DNA from: Burkholderia sp. L27(2015)
GTDB taxonomy: Bacteria > Pseudomonadota > Gammaproteobacteria > Burkholderiales > Burkholderiaceae
Reading direction: 5' to 3'
DNA length: 64,000 nucleotides
Assembly: GCF_009765705.1 (NCBI RefSeq)
Contig: NZ_LMUX01000021.1
Span: 227,606-291,605 of the forward strand
The position numbers were made by a program, and so were the translations under genes. Below the pieces are notes generated by a model. It worked only from the letters and a program-made list of their open reading frames with translations, was not told the DNA's origin and made no database searches. How positions within the stretch are numbered: the stretch's first letter is position 1; each line of letters starts with the position of its first letter. Positions 38,348-47,585 of this stretch are shown one piece after another.

Positions 38348-39724
38348 TCATCGCCTGAAACTTTTTGCTTCGGCCAGCGACGGCAAATCGAAGAGCTCGT
38401 TGCACCAGACCCGCGCCGCTTCGACCAGAGTGTCGTCCCAGCCGCCATAACGTAGGTTATCGGCACATTTCGCTTCAAGTTCAGTCGCCGACAGCGGTTC
38501 GCGCGCGCCCCCACGCATATGGGGCTGACGCGTTTCCACCACCGTGCCGTCGACCAGCGTGGCACGCAGGTGGCCAGTGAAGTTGTTCGGATATTCGTTC
38601 TCGGGATCGATCCGATAGCTGATCTTGCCAGCCAGTTCGAGCACCGCCGGGTCTTTGATCCGAGTTTCGGTGAATTGGGTGAGCCCGGCCTTGCGATCGA
38701 AGAAGCCGACTGCCATGCAAAACGGTGTGCTGAACTTCGCCGCGTACGCGGTCGGCGGCCGATGCTTGACGGCCAATTCTTCCCACAAGCGATGCACGAT
38801 GCCTTCGGCCGTGTCGCAGACGATCTTGCTGATTTGCTCGGCGCGCACGCCGCGCTCGGCCAGCGCGATCGCGCAATCGATATACGGTTGGGTCATCGTA
38901 CCGCATGCATAGGGCTTGAAGGCGATGGTCTCCATCACCCAGGTCTTGCCCAGATCGTTAAGCACCGGGTTGAAATCGGGCTTGCGCGACGGCGCGAATG
39001 CCTTGAAGAAACCGTGCGTGCCCTCGAACACCGTGCGCGGGCCGGCAAAACCGCCGCGCGCCATCAATGCGGCGCGGATGCCGGACTGCGCAGCCCAGCC
39101 AGCATGCATGCGCTTGGTCGAGGTGCCTTCGGCGAGGTATTCGATGATGCCCGACGCCATGCTACCGGCGATACCGAGCGCCGAGGTGGTTTGCTTGGCA
39201 TCGAGCTTGAGCGCTGCGGATACGCCTGCGGCAGCGGCGACCGCGCCGATCACGGCCGTCGGGTGAAAACCGGCGGTATGGATGGCGCGCGGCGCCACCA
39301 AGCTCAGTCGGCACATCAGTTCGGCGCCAACCGCCACGCCGCGCAGCAACGCGTCACCGCCGAGCCCTTCGCGCTCGCAGATCGCCAGCACGGCCGGCAC
39401 GACAACCGCGCCCGAATGCACCGGACCACCCTCGAAGGTATCGTCGTAGTCTTCGCCATGCGCTGCGGTGCCGTTGATCAACGCCGCATCGAACGCATTG
39501 AAACTCCCTTGATGACCGAACGCTGTGCACGCACCGCCCTGTTCAGTCGCGGCAAGCGTGGCGTGGATGTAGTCTTCGTCACGGGCGGAGACACACAGGC
39601 CCAGTACATCCAGCACCAACAGCCGCGCCATCTGCGCCGGCACCGTTGTCGTATCTAGCCCGGCAATCCAGGCGCCGAGTTGTTCGGCGACAAAGGGGGT
39701 GGAGGGTGCAGCGGCGTCGTTCAT
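38348..39724 (-). CDS. MmgE/PrpD family protein (first copy)
   Basis: The 458-residue cytoplasmic protein belongs to the MmgE/PrpD superfamily, which includes 2-methylcitrate dehydratase and cis-aconitate decarboxylase. Family segments are FGHQGSFNAFDAALINGTAAHGEDYDDTFEGGPVHSGAVVVPAV near 70-115, HPTAVIGAVAAAAG near 150 and AFKPYACGTMTQPYIDCAIAL near 265. It starts 12 bases after the GntR gene and must be in its operon. A second family member is at 43963-45333, so the pathway may use two dehydration or isomerisation steps, or a heteromer. Confidence 0.9.
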   Translation of the reverse strand: MNDAAAPSTPFVAEQLGAWIAGLDTTTVPAQMARLLVLDVLGLCVSARDEDYIHATLAATEQGGACTAFGHQGSFNAFDAALINGTAAHGEDYDDTFEGGPVHSGAVVVPAVLAICEREGLGGDALLRGVAVGAELMCRLSLVAPRAIHTAGFHPTAVIGAVAAAAGVSAALKLDAKQTTSALGIAGSMASGIIEYLAEGTSTKRMHAGWAAQSGIRAALMARGGFAGPRTVFEGTHGFFKAFAPSRKPDFNPVLNDLGKTWVMETIAFKPYACGTMTQPYIDCAIALAERGVRAEQISKIVCDTAEGIVHRLWEELAVKHRPPTAYAAKFSTPFCMAVGFFDRKAGLTQFTETRIKDPAVLELAGKISYRIDPENEYPNNFTGHLRATLVDGTVVETRQPHMRGGAREPLSATELEAKCADNLRYGGWDDTLVEAARVWCNELFDLPSLAEAKSFRR

Positions 39725-39736
39725 CTTGGGGTACTC

Positions 39737-40567
39737 CTATTTGTTCAAATTCGGTGGCGGCGTGGCCGCAGCGTGAGCGGGGTCGGCCTTTTTGGCGCGC
39801 GCACGGCGTACCGGCGGCTCTGGCTGCAGCAGCGGGGACTGGGATTTAGCTTGAGGTCCAGCTTCAGACGAAGACTCGGCCAGCGGCGACAGCGAGCCCT
39901 GGGCCTGTGCGCTGATCGCCCGATGTAGGCCGCTGAGCACATGCTTGCGCATGGCCAGCGCCGACGCATCGGCATCGCGCGTGGCCAAGGCGGCCAAGAT
40001 GGTTCGGTGTTCTTCATGCGAAGCGGCCGAACTGCCGGAAGCCGAGAAGCCGCGGCGGCGACGCAAATGCATGCGGTTGACGACTTGCCGATACAGCGCG
40101 AGCAAGGTCGCGTTGCCGGTCATTTCGACCAACCGATCGTGAAATGCGATGTTCAGCGGGAAGTAGTGGTTTACACCACCACTGATCGAACTGGCTTCAA
40201 GCGCATCGAGCGCCGCGCGCAACTCTTTGAGTTGCCGGTCGGTAATCGTGGCCGCCAACAAACGGCCTGCCATTTCGTCCAGTCCGGCTCTAACTTGATA
40301 GAGCTCGACGGCTTCTTCATCGGAAATTTCCCGGATGAACACGCCGCGATTTTTTTCCAGCCGGGCCAGCCCCGCTTCCTCGAGCGCGCGAAACGCCTCT
40401 CGCACCGGGCTGCGACTGATGCGCAGATGCTGCGCAAAATCGACTTCATTGAGTTTGGCCCCCGCTTCGAGCTCACCTGTCTTGATACGGCGCAGGATTT
40501 CTTCCTGAACTAAATCGGACAGAGTGACCGAACGCAGCAGCTCGAGTGAGTTAGTGGGACGCGTCAT
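39737..40567 (-). CDS. GntR-family transcriptional regulator (FCD subfamily)
   Basis: The 276-residue regulator has the GntR winged helix (LNEVDFAQHLRISRSPVREAFRALEEAGLARLEKNRGVFI, about residues 38-80) and an all-helical FCD effector domain with the metal-site histidine pattern around NIAFHDRLVEMTGN. A Pro/Ala/Lys-rich tail of about 45 residues (from about 230) is not part of the fold. It is transcribed with the first MmgE/PrpD gene and divergently from the porin gene. Two TGTCGACA palindromes in that divergent region and one at the second PrpD promoter are its likely operators. Confidence 0.92.
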   Translation of the reverse strand: MTRPTNSLELLRSVTLSDLVQEEILRRIKTGELEAGAKLNEVDFAQHLRISRSPVREAFRALEEAGLARLEKNRGVFIREISDEEAVELYQVRAGLDEMAGRLLAATITDRQLKELRAALDALEASSISGGVNHYFPLNIAFHDRLVEMTGNATLLALYRQVVNRMHLRRRRGFSASGSSAASHEEHRTILAALATRDADASALAMRKHVLSGLHRAISAQAQGSLSPLAESSSEAGPQAKSQSPLLQPEPPVRRARAKKADPAHAAATPPPNLNK

Positions 40568-40642
40568 AGGAGGAAAGAGTAATAAGTGGTGCGCAATTTT
40601 AAGTCTTTCGCAACCCTAGCCCCGGTTAAATTTGTTGTCATC

Positions 40643-40683
40643 TGTCGACACTAATTTTACAGATTGTCGACAATATGTATAAT
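40643..40683 (+). promoter_or_regulatory. Porin promoter with paired TGTCGACA operators
   Basis: TGTCGACA occurs at 40643-40650 and again at 40665-40672, 22 bp apart (about two helical turns). The second lies inside the spacer of a promoter made of TTTACA (40656-40661) and TATAAT (40678-40683). A bound GntR dimer would block RNA polymerase. Bases 40664-40685 are identical to 43917-43938 at the second PrpD operon. Confidence 0.75.
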
Positions 40684-40782
40684 ACGGTGAACCTTGGCCG
40701 AACGCAAGCAGTTGGGAGTGTTTAGGACAACGAGGTCTCGCGATTTACCACTTTAAAGCAAGTACAAATGGAGATGGGCAAC

Positions 40783-41952
40783 ATGAAGAAGGTATCAGTC
40801 ATTCTACTGGGAATGGGCGCATGCATGGGCGTAGCGCACGCCCAAAGTAGCGTCACGCTCTACGGCCTCTTGGACGAAGGCGTGATGTTGAATACCAATA
40901 ACAAAGTTACCGTAAACGGCGTCAATGTCGGCGGTCGCCAAGTTCTCATCGATTCGGCCAGCGGTACGCAAGGTAGCCGTTGGGGCTTGAAAGGATCAGA
41001 GGATCTGGGCGGCGGCCTCAAAGCCATCTTCACGTTGGAGTCGGGCTTGAACCTGAGCAACGGCGCGTTCGGCCAGGGCAACACCCCGTTCGGTCGCCAG
41101 GCTTTCGTCGGCTTGAGCAGCGACAAGTTTGGCGCTGTCACCTTGGGTCGTCAGTACGATAGCATCAACGATTACGTCGGCTTGTTTGGCTATGCACTCG
41201 CATACGGCGGTTCGGCTACCGAACACCCGGGCGACCTGGATAACGTGAACCATACGTTCCGAGCCAACAACACGATCAAGTATACGAGCCCGAACTTCAA
41301 CGGCGTTACCTTCGGCGGCACCGTGACACTAGGCGGCGTTGCCGGTTCGGTGTCCACACAAAGCGGTTATACGGCGGGCGTAGGCTACAACGCAGGCCCG
41401 ATCGGCTTGGGCGCTTCGTATGAATTCTTCAAGAACCCGTCAGCCGTCGGTGGGTTCCTGAGCGACAACGTCAACGCCACCTCGTTCAACTCGTTGAACG
41501 CAGGCTACCTCGGGACGAATCCGGCATCCTCGCTGCAGATCATCGCGGCAGGCGGTCGTTATTTCATCGGCCCGGCTACGATCGGGGTTGTCTATTCCAA
41601 TACGAAGTACCTCAACATCGGTGCTTTCAAGGGTGCGACCGCAACGTTCAACGACATCGAAATCAACGCGAAGTATCAGTTCACCCCCGCGCTGTATGTT
41701 GCTGGCGAGTATAACTACACCAAGGGCAATGCTGTAACGGGCAACACCGGCAATCAGAAATACAATCAGTTCAGCGCGATTATCGACTATGCGCTGTCGA
41801 AGCGTACCGACGTGTATCTCCAAGGTACGTTCCAACAAGCTAGCGGCACGAACTCGAACGGTACCGCAGCGGTTGCAGACATCGGCAGCCTCGGCGATTC
41901 GTCGAACAACCATCAGGCCGTCGTGCGCGTGGCCGTTCACCACAAGTTCTAA
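40783..41952 (+). CDS. Gram-negative porin
   Basis: The 389-residue outer-membrane porin has a signal peptide ending GVAHA-QSS, the first strand SVTLYGLLDEGVML, the family segment SRWGLKGSEDLGGGLKAIFTLESGLNL and a C-terminal strand ending VAVHHKF with terminal Phe. The ATG at 40783 is preceded by GGAG nine bases upstream. It is divergent from the GntR-PrpD pair and under the TGTCGACA promoter, so it is probably the outer-membrane entry route for the substrate of this regulon. It differs clearly from the porin at 6989-8089. Confidence 0.93.
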   Translation: MKKVSVILLGMGACMGVAHAQSSVTLYGLLDEGVMLNTNNKVTVNGVNVGGRQVLIDSASGTQGSRWGLKGSEDLGGGLKAIFTLESGLNLSNGAFGQGNTPFGRQAFVGLSSDKFGAVTLGRQYDSINDYVGLFGYALAYGGSATEHPGDLDNVNHTFRANNTIKYTSPNFNGVTFGGTVTLGGVAGSVSTQSGYTAGVGYNAGPIGLGASYEFFKNPSAVGGFLSDNVNATSFNSLNAGYLGTNPASSLQIIAAGGRYFIGPATIGVVYSNTKYLNIGAFKGATATFNDIEINAKYQFTPALYVAGEYNYTKGNAVTGNTGNQKYNQFSAIIDYALSKRTDVYLQGTFQQASGTNSNGTAAVADIGSLGDSSNNHQAVVRVAVHHKF

Positions 41953-41964
41953 TCGGGCTTGATT

Positions 41965-41993
41965 GCTGCGGGATGCGTTACGTATCCCGCAGC
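41965..41993 (+). terminator. Terminator-like hairpin after the porin gene
   Basis: A perfect 10-bp inverted repeat GCTGCGGGAT (41965-41974) / ATCCCGCAGC (41984-41993) with a 9-base loop lies 13 bases after the porin stop. The following T run is short (TT), so it may work with Rho or act mainly as an RNA stabiliser. Confidence 0.65.
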
Positions 41994-42023
41994 TTGGCCG
42001 TCGCGGATTGAAGTTGATTCGCT

Positions 42024-42311
42024 ACGGCCTGCCTGCTTCACCTCATCCTGCTTTACCAACCACCCTGCTTTAACACTCTCCTTCACCCTCTGCTCCAACA
42101 CCCTGCTTCACACACCCTGCTACATCTCATCCCGCTTGCTCCAGTCAACTCGCGCCATCCTGACTCTGAGGCCCACGCCGGAGCCCCTCTTCAAGTCAGC
42201 AGGTTCAACCCGGATTCCTGAACCCGGCGCTCACCGATGAACTCACTACCGAAGCCTCTCTCCAAGTCACCTGGTTCACGCCGGATTCCCGAACCCGGCG
42301 CTCCCCCCTGA
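42024..42311. repeat. Gene-free region with CACCCTGCTT words and a 71-bp direct repeat
   Basis: The 330-bp gap between porin and MFS genes has no convincing gene. Its left part (about 42024-42140) is pyrimidine-rich with repeated words of the form CACCCTGCTTYA. Its right part holds two copies of an about 62-bp element starting at 42178 and 42249 (period 71), each containing CCGGATTCC-GAACCCGGCGCTC. The copies differ at about ten positions. Confidence 0.8.
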
Positions 42312-42320
42312 TCGAGCCGC

Positions 42321-43613
42321 TTATTGCCGCAAAGGCTGACCCGCGGTTTCCGGCGCCCAGATAACAAACACCGAGCCAACCAGATAAATCAGTGACACTA
42401 CGCTGATTGCAGCCGGATACGACCCGAACACCGCCGCCAGCGCACCGACCACAGTCGGGCCCAGCGCGCCGAGCACGCGACCGAAACTAAACGAGAAACC
42501 CGAGCCCAGCGACCGATGCGACGTGGGAAACATTTCCGGCAACCAGATGGTGAACAAAGAGAACACGCCGCTGGTGAAAAAACCCAGTAGCGGCAACGTC
42601 ACCATGAACAACCAGAAGTTCTTCAGCACCAGCACGAACAAGCAATATGACGTCAGGTTGCAAATCAGGCTGCCGAAGAAAAACACGCGGGCGACCGCTT
42701 TGCGGCGTGGAATCCAACGCACGATCCAAGGCATCCCGACACAACCGGCCAGCGTGCCGAAACTGAGGATCAATCCGCTCCACGAACCTAATTGCTGTGC
42801 CGCGGCGGGCGACATGCCCAACCCCGTCTGCCAGGTGATCACCAAAGTGGGAATCCAGAAGGTCGACGACCACAGCCCGAAAATCAAACACGTCATCATC
42901 AAGGCAGCGGCCCAGGTAGAGCGCGCTTGCGCACCCTGGAACAGCTCGGCGATGCGGGGGCGAGGCGCGTTCGCGCGTTGCTTTTCCACCCAGCGGCGGG
43001 ATTCCGGCACACCGAGGCGCAGCCATACTGTCAGCAGCGCAGGCACGCTACCGAGCAGGAACAGACCGCGCCAACCGAACACCGGCAGTATTGTCAATGC
43101 TGCCACCGACGCGAGCAGGAAGCCGATCGGCGTACCGGTATGCAGCCAGCCTGAAAGCCGCTCGCGCAAATGCTCGGGCACCGACTCTTGAAGCAGCGGC
43201 GCACCGGCCGCCCACTCCCCGCCGATCCCGAAACCCGTGAAAAAGCGGAATATGCCGAACGCCAGGATGCCTGGAGCGAGACCGCACAGGCCGGTGAACA
43301 CGGAGTAGATCAAGATGGTCAGGCACATCGCAGGAATCCGACCGTAACGATCGGCACACCAGCCCCAGAACATCGAACACGCCCAACCCAACATGAAGAC
43401 GCTGAACATCAGGCCGCCGAACTGGGCGATATGAGCATGGGTCGCGGTGATGCCGCTTTTGGGCAGCAGCTCGGTCAGCGCAGGAATGATCACGTAAATG
43501 TAGATCGCGTTGTCGAAACCGTCGAGCATCCAGCCGAACCAGGTGGCAGCGAATACGCGGTACGGACTCGCTGCGGGGGCCGGCACGCCGGCTTGCGTAG
43601 CTATTTTGGGCAT
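42321..43613 (-). CDS. MFS transporter, metabolite:H+ symporter type
   Basis: The 430-residue inner-membrane protein has about twelve helices and the MHS/AAHS-type signatures: WFGWMLDGFDNAIYIYVIIP in helix 1, WCADRYGRIPAM between helices 2 and 3, and GFGIGGEWAAGAPLLQESVPEHLRERLSGWLHTGTPIGF in helices 4-5. Such transporters import organic acids. It is convergent with the porin and divergent from the second PrpD operon, sharing the 350-bp control region 43614-43962. Confidence 0.9.
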   Translation of the reverse strand: MPKIATQAGVPAPAASPYRVFAATWFGWMLDGFDNAIYIYVIIPALTELLPKSGITATHAHIAQFGGLMFSVFMLGWACSMFWGWCADRYGRIPAMCLTILIYSVFTGLCGLAPGILAFGIFRFFTGFGIGGEWAAGAPLLQESVPEHLRERLSGWLHTGTPIGFLLASVAALTILPVFGWRGLFLLGSVPALLTVWLRLGVPESRRWVEKQRANAPRPRIAELFQGAQARSTWAAALMMTCLIFGLWSSTFWIPTLVITWQTGLGMSPAAAQQLGSWSGLILSFGTLAGCVGMPWIVRWIPRRKAVARVFFFGSLICNLTSYCLFVLVLKNFWLFMVTLPLLGFFTSGVFSLFTIWLPEMFPTSHRSLGSGFSFSFGRVLGALGPTVVGALAAVFGSYPAAISVVSLIYLVGSVFVIWAPETAGQPLRQ

Positions 43614-43907
43614 CTACCCATCTCCTCTATTGTTATTGGATCGAATCGTTGTGCTTCTCGACGGCACGATTCGGTGCGCCCCGCTGCGTCGCAAGCCGAT
43701 GGGGTAGGGTGACTCATACGCAGTAGGGTTGTTGCTGCATCGGGCAGTGGGGATTTCCTGGCGAGGTAAGCCGTATTTTTAGGGGTATTTTTCAGCCGTA
43801 TTGGGTGGTATTCAGGGCCGGAATGTATCCGCTTATCCTCAAGCTTTCCCTATACTTTCCCAATGCTTAGCGTCTAGCGGTTGGAACTCGCCGTAACCGC
43901 AACCGAA
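43614..43907. other. Intergenic control region between MFS and second PrpD genes
   Basis: About 290 bases without a plausible gene separate the divergent MFS and PrpD starts. Apart from the promoter listed separately at its right end, I see only T/G-rich, weakly repetitive sequence around 43770-43810 (GTATTTTTAGGGGTATTTTTCAG-like words) and no second TGTCGACA site. Confidence 0.5.
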
Positions 43908-43936
43908 TTGTGTGCTTTGTCGACAATATGTATAAT
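43908..43936 (+). promoter_or_regulatory. Promoter and TTGTCGACAA operator of the second PrpD operon
   Basis: The palindrome TTGTCGACAA (43917-43926) lies between TTGTGT (43908-43913) and TATAAT (43931-43936), a 17-bp spacer. Twenty-two bases from 43917 are identical to the porin promoter, including the -10 box, far more than chance for unrelated promoters. It drives the PrpD-MFS-SDR genes. Confidence 0.78.
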
Positions 43937-43962
43937 ACTAACCATATTCACAGGAGTATTCA

Positions 43963-45333
43963 ATGTCTCAAACCTCATCCGCCACGCCAGTCGTTCCCGA
44001 AGCAATCACCCGCACGCTTGCCAAGTATCTGGTCAATGCGCGCGCAGCCGACCTGCCGCAAGCCGTGCGCGACCATGCAGTGCGCACCTTCCTGAACTGG
44101 CTCGGTTGCGCGGTTGGCGCGTCGCGCCATGAGGCCGTCGATATCGCCATCGCCACGCTCTCGCCGTTCGCAGGCCCCGCACAAGCCAGCGTGCTCGGAC
44201 GCAAGGAACGCGTCGACGTCATCAGCGCGGCACTGTTCAACGGCATCAGCTCGCACGTCTTCGACTTCGACGACACGCACTTGAAAACAGTGATCCATCC
44301 GGCAGGCCCGGTCGCTTCCGCCATTTTCGCATTGGCTGAATACCGTCCGGTCAGTGGCGCTGAATTCATACACGCGCTGGCACTCGGCGTCGAAACCGAA
44401 TGCCGGATCGGCAACTCGGTCTATCCGAATCACTATGATATCGGCTGGCACATTACCGGAACCGCCGGTGTATTCGGTGCAGCGGCTGCCGTGGGCAAGC
44501 TGCTCGGCCTCAATGAACAACAGATGGTGTGGGCGCTCGGCCTGGCCGCAACGCAGCCCGTTGGCCTGCGCGAAATGTTCGGCACCATGACCAAGAGTTT
44601 CCACCCGGGTCGTGCTGCACAAAACGGCTTGACCGCTGCATTCCTGGCGGCCGGCGGTTACACCAGTTCAGAACAGGGCATCGAAGCCAAGCGCGGCTGG
44701 GCAAACGTGACCAGCACGCATCGCGACTACAGCGAAATCACCGAAGGCCTCGGCGAGCGTCACGAAAGCCTCTTGAACAGCTACAAGCCGTTCGCTTGCG
44801 GCATTGTGATCCACCCGGCTATCGACGGCTGCGTGCAGTTGCGCAACGAGCACAACCTGACCGCAGAAATGGTGGCATCGATCGCGCTCAAGGTGCACCC
44901 GCTGGTGCTCGAACTGACCGGCAAGCGTACGCCGAAGACCGGCCTGGACGGCAAGTTCAGCGTGTACCACTCGGCCGCTGTTGCCATCATCGACGGCCGT
45001 GCCGGCGAGCATCAGTACAGCGACGCCGCGGTACATGATCCCAAGACCGTACGTCTGCGCGACAGCATCACGGCAGAAATCGATCCGAAGATGGATTCGG
45101 ATGCGGTGCATATCACCGTTACCCTCACGGATGGACGCAAGCTGGAGAAGTTCGTCGAACACGCCATCGGCAGTATCAAACGCCCGATGAATAACGACGA
45201 CTTGGCAGTCAAGTTCACCGATCTGGTCGACCCGATTCTGGGTGCGGCACGCTCGGCGACGCTGCTCAAGGCATGCTGGGATATGGAAGGCCTGGCCAAC
45301 GTTGCGGATCTCGCAGCGCTCGCACGTCCTTAA
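43963..45333 (+). CDS. MmgE/PrpD family protein (second copy)
   Basis: The 456-residue protein is a second MmgE/PrpD member, distant from the first. It shows RTFLNWLGCAVGASRHEAVDIA near 45, FNGISSHVFDFDDTHLKTVIHPAGPVASAIFALAEY near 88-124, YDIGWHITGTAGVFGAAAAVGKLLGL near 160 and NSYKPFACGIVIHPAIDGCVQL near 268. ATG follows AGGAG by seven bases. It heads the operon PrpD-MFS-SDR under the shared GntR-type promoter. Likely activity is dehydration, isomerisation or decarboxylation of a polycarboxylic acid; substrate unknown. Confidence 0.9.
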   Translation: MSQTSSATPVVPEAITRTLAKYLVNARAADLPQAVRDHAVRTFLNWLGCAVGASRHEAVDIAIATLSPFAGPAQASVLGRKERVDVISAALFNGISSHVFDFDDTHLKTVIHPAGPVASAIFALAEYRPVSGAEFIHALALGVETECRIGNSVYPNHYDIGWHITGTAGVFGAAAAVGKLLGLNEQQMVWALGLAATQPVGLREMFGTMTKSFHPGRAAQNGLTAAFLAAGGYTSSEQGIEAKRGWANVTSTHRDYSEITEGLGERHESLLNSYKPFACGIVIHPAIDGCVQLRNEHNLTAEMVASIALKVHPLVLELTGKRTPKTGLDGKFSVYHSAAVAIIDGRAGEHQYSDAAVHDPKTVRLRDSITAEIDPKMDSDAVHITVTLTDGRKLEKFVEHAIGSIKRPMNNDDLAVKFTDLVDPILGAARSATLLKACWDMEGLANVADLAALARP

Positions 45334-45415
45334 TAAAGTAGCTAAAGTAGCTTCGGCTGCGGCGAACTCCCGGCACCGCCCGGGCTTCGCCGCAGCGCAA
45401 GGCCCTGGATCTCGG

Positions 45416-45457
45416 CCCCGCATTTTGGCCTGCTTTTCGATCCCGCATTTTGGCCTG
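45416..45457. repeat. 25-bp period direct repeat after the second PrpD gene
   Basis: The 17-mer CCCGCATTTTGGCCTGC occurs at 45416-45432 and 45441-45457. It lies in the 200-bp gap between the PrpD and MFS genes, which otherwise holds only short AAAGTAGCT duplications right after the stop. Confidence 0.85.
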
Positions 45458-45534
45458 CATTTAGACCCGTAGCGCATAAATTCGAAGTCCTAGGAGACGA
45501 GGATGCACGAAGACCATCCAGGAGGACCATCGCA

Positions 45535-46830
45535 GTGAAATCACGCATGTTCGCCGGCACGACCGGCAAAGTATTCATGTTGATCTGCGCGATGTATTTC
45601 ATCGAGTACGTGGATCGGGTCAATCTATCCGTCGCAGCACCGCTGATCAAATCCGAGCTGCATCTGAGCAACACCCAATTGGGTTTCGCGCTTTCCGCGT
45701 TCGGCTATTGCTACGCACTTTTCCAGATCGTCGGCGGCTATGCCGGCGATCGCTTCGGCCCGCGCAAAACGCTGGCTTTCTCAGGTTTACTATGGGGCGT
45801 GGGTACTTTGCTGACCGGTGTGGTCGGCGGTCTAGCCACGCTTGTGATGGCGCGCATGCTGGTGGGTCTCGGTGAAGCAGGAACCATTCCGACATCGACG
45901 CGCGCCATGACCAACTGGGTGCCGCGCGCCAAACGCGGCTTCGCCCAGGGCTTCACCCATTCGGCAGCACGCGCGGCGGCGGCCATCACACCACCGCTGG
46001 TCGTATTGATGATTCCGCTGGTGGGCTGGCGCGGCGCTTTTGTCGTGCTCGGCTGCGTCAGCTTGTGCTGGGTCATGGCGTGGATATTTTATTTCCGCGA
46101 CGATCCGCGCAAGCACCGCTCGATCACGCCGGAAGAATTGTCCGAACTCGAAATCTACGCCGACTCGCGCACGCGCAACAAGAACGTGCCATGGGGCCCG
46201 CTGATCCGCCGCATCATGCCGGTCACGCTAGTGTTCTTTTGCCACGCATGGACGCTTTGGCTGTATTTGAGCTGGCTGCCGACCTTTTTCGTCGGGTCCT
46301 ACGGCATCGACCTCAAGCATTCGGCCTTGTTCACCTCCGGCGTCTTCCTCGCGGGTGTGATCGGCGACACGGCGGGCGGCTTGCTTACCGACGCGATCTA
46401 CCGCCGCACCGGCAATCTCAAAGTGGCACGCCGCAACGCCATCATTTTTGGTTTTACCGGCTCGCTGATATTGCTCAGCGGCGTGGTGTTCATTCATGAC
46501 CAGACGCTTATCACGCTGTGCCTGGCAGGCGCCCTGTTCTTCCTCGAAATGACTGAAGGCCCCATCTGGGCAGTGCCGATCGACGTAGCCCCGGCGTATG
46601 CAGGGGTGGCGAGCGGCTTCGTCAGTACCGCGGCAGGACTTGCCGCAATCGCTTCACCGGCGGCGTTCGGCATCATCACCGACTTGACGGGCAGCTATCG
46701 CCTGCCGTTCGTGTTGTCGATCTTCCTGCTGGCGGTCGGCATCGTCCTGTCGTTCTGGATACGCGCCGACCGGCCGCTGCAAGAACCCGGCGAGAGCGCT
46801 CCCCGTCCGTTAAAAACACTAGGAACTTGA
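45535..46830 (+). CDS. MFS transporter, anion:cation symporter (glucarate-type) family
   Basis: The 431-residue inner-membrane protein has twelve predicted helices and ACS-family segments: YFIEYVDRVNLSVAAPLIKSEL in helix 1, GYAGDRFGPRKTL after helix 2, and ARMLVGLGEAGTIPTSTRAMTNWVPRAKRGFAQGF in helices 4-5. Family members import hexarates, galactonate, phthalate or similar anions. The GTG at 45535 follows AGGAGG by nine bases and is preferred over ATG at 45547. It shares an operon with PrpD and the SDR. Confidence 0.9.
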   Translation: MKSRMFAGTTGKVFMLICAMYFIEYVDRVNLSVAAPLIKSELHLSNTQLGFALSAFGYCYALFQIVGGYAGDRFGPRKTLAFSGLLWGVGTLLTGVVGGLATLVMARMLVGLGEAGTIPTSTRAMTNWVPRAKRGFAQGFTHSAARAAAAITPPLVVLMIPLVGWRGAFVVLGCVSLCWVMAWIFYFRDDPRKHRSITPEELSELEIYADSRTRNKNVPWGPLIRRIMPVTLVFFCHAWTLWLYLSWLPTFFVGSYGIDLKHSALFTSGVFLAGVIGDTAGGLLTDAIYRRTGNLKVARRNAIIFGFTGSLILLSGVVFIHDQTLITLCLAGALFFLEMTEGPIWAVPIDVAPAYAGVASGFVSTAAGLAAIASPAAFGIITDLTGSYRLPFVLSIFLLAVGIVLSFWIRADRPLQEPGESAPRPLKTLGT

Positions 46831-46832
46831 TC

Positions 46833-47585
46833 ATGACCGCAGAACTGTCCGGCCGCGTGGCCGTCGTTACGGGCGCAGCCCGCAATATCGGCCGCGCCAT
46901 CGCGGTCGCACTGGCGAGCGAAGGCGCGTCGGTCGTCGTCAATGCCCACAGCTCCGCCGCGGAGGCCGCGCAAACGGCGGCAGCGGTGGAACAGGCCGGC
47001 GGCCGCGCGCTGGTTCACCTTGGCGACGTCAGCACCCCGGCTGGCGCGCAAGGCCTGATCGATGCCGCCGTCAAGCAATTCGGCCAGATCGACATTCTCG
47101 TCAATAACGCAGCAGTGCGCAGGCATTCGACGTTCGAGGCGCTGAGCTGGGAAGAATGGCGCGAAGTGCTGGGCGTGATTCTCGACGGCTCGTATCTCTG
47201 TTCGCACGCGGCATTGCCCTACCTGCGCCGCTCCACTGCTGCCGCCATCGTCAATATCGGCGGCATGTCGGCTCACACTGGCGCGACCGAGCGTGCCCAC
47301 GTGGTGGCTGCGAAATCGGGCCTGGTTGGCCTCACACGCGCGCTGGCACACGACCTCGGTGCCGATGGCATCACGGTGAACTGCGTTGTGCCGGGCTTGA
47401 TCGACACCGTGCGCGGCGCCGCCGCAGGTGGCACGCCGGCGCACCACTCTACAGCCAAGACCCTGCTCGGCCGTCGTGGCGAGCCCGAAGAAGTGGCAGC
47501 GCTGGTGCAGTTCCTGTGCGGTCCGAAAGCACGCTATTTGACGGGACAATCGATGCACGCCAACGGCGGCGCATTTTTGCCCTGA
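46833..47585 (+). CDS. SDR-family oxidoreductase lacking the canonical Tyr
   Basis: The 250-residue protein has the Rossmann NAD(P)-binding motif VTGAARNIGRAIA near residue 12, NNAA near 90 and a Ser in NIGGMSAHTG near 144. Where YxxxK is expected the sequence is HVVAAKSG, so Lys is kept but Tyr is replaced by Val, a condition known in dienoyl-CoA-reductase-like members. It may reduce or oxidise an atypical substrate or be a non-redox enzyme. The ATG at 46833 lies three bases after the MFS stop, preceded by AGGAAC. It is the last gene of the PrpD-MFS-SDR operon. Confidence 0.87.
   Translation: MTAELSGRVAVVTGAARNIGRAIAVALASEGASVVVNAHSSAAEAAQTAAAVEQAGGRALVHLGDVSTPAGAQGLIDAAVKQFGQIDILVNNAAVRRHSTFEALSWEEWREVLGVILDGSYLCSHAALPYLRRSTAAAIVNIGGMSAHTGATERAHVVAAKSGLVGLTRALAHDLGADGITVNCVVPGLIDTVRGAAAGGTPAHHSTAKTLLGRRGEPEEVAALVQFLCGPKARYLTGQSMHANGGAFLP

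Noticed and set aside
41965..41993. tRNA or riboswitch after the porin
   Set aside because: It is only a simple perfect hairpin without cloverleaf or aptamer features and fits a terminator.
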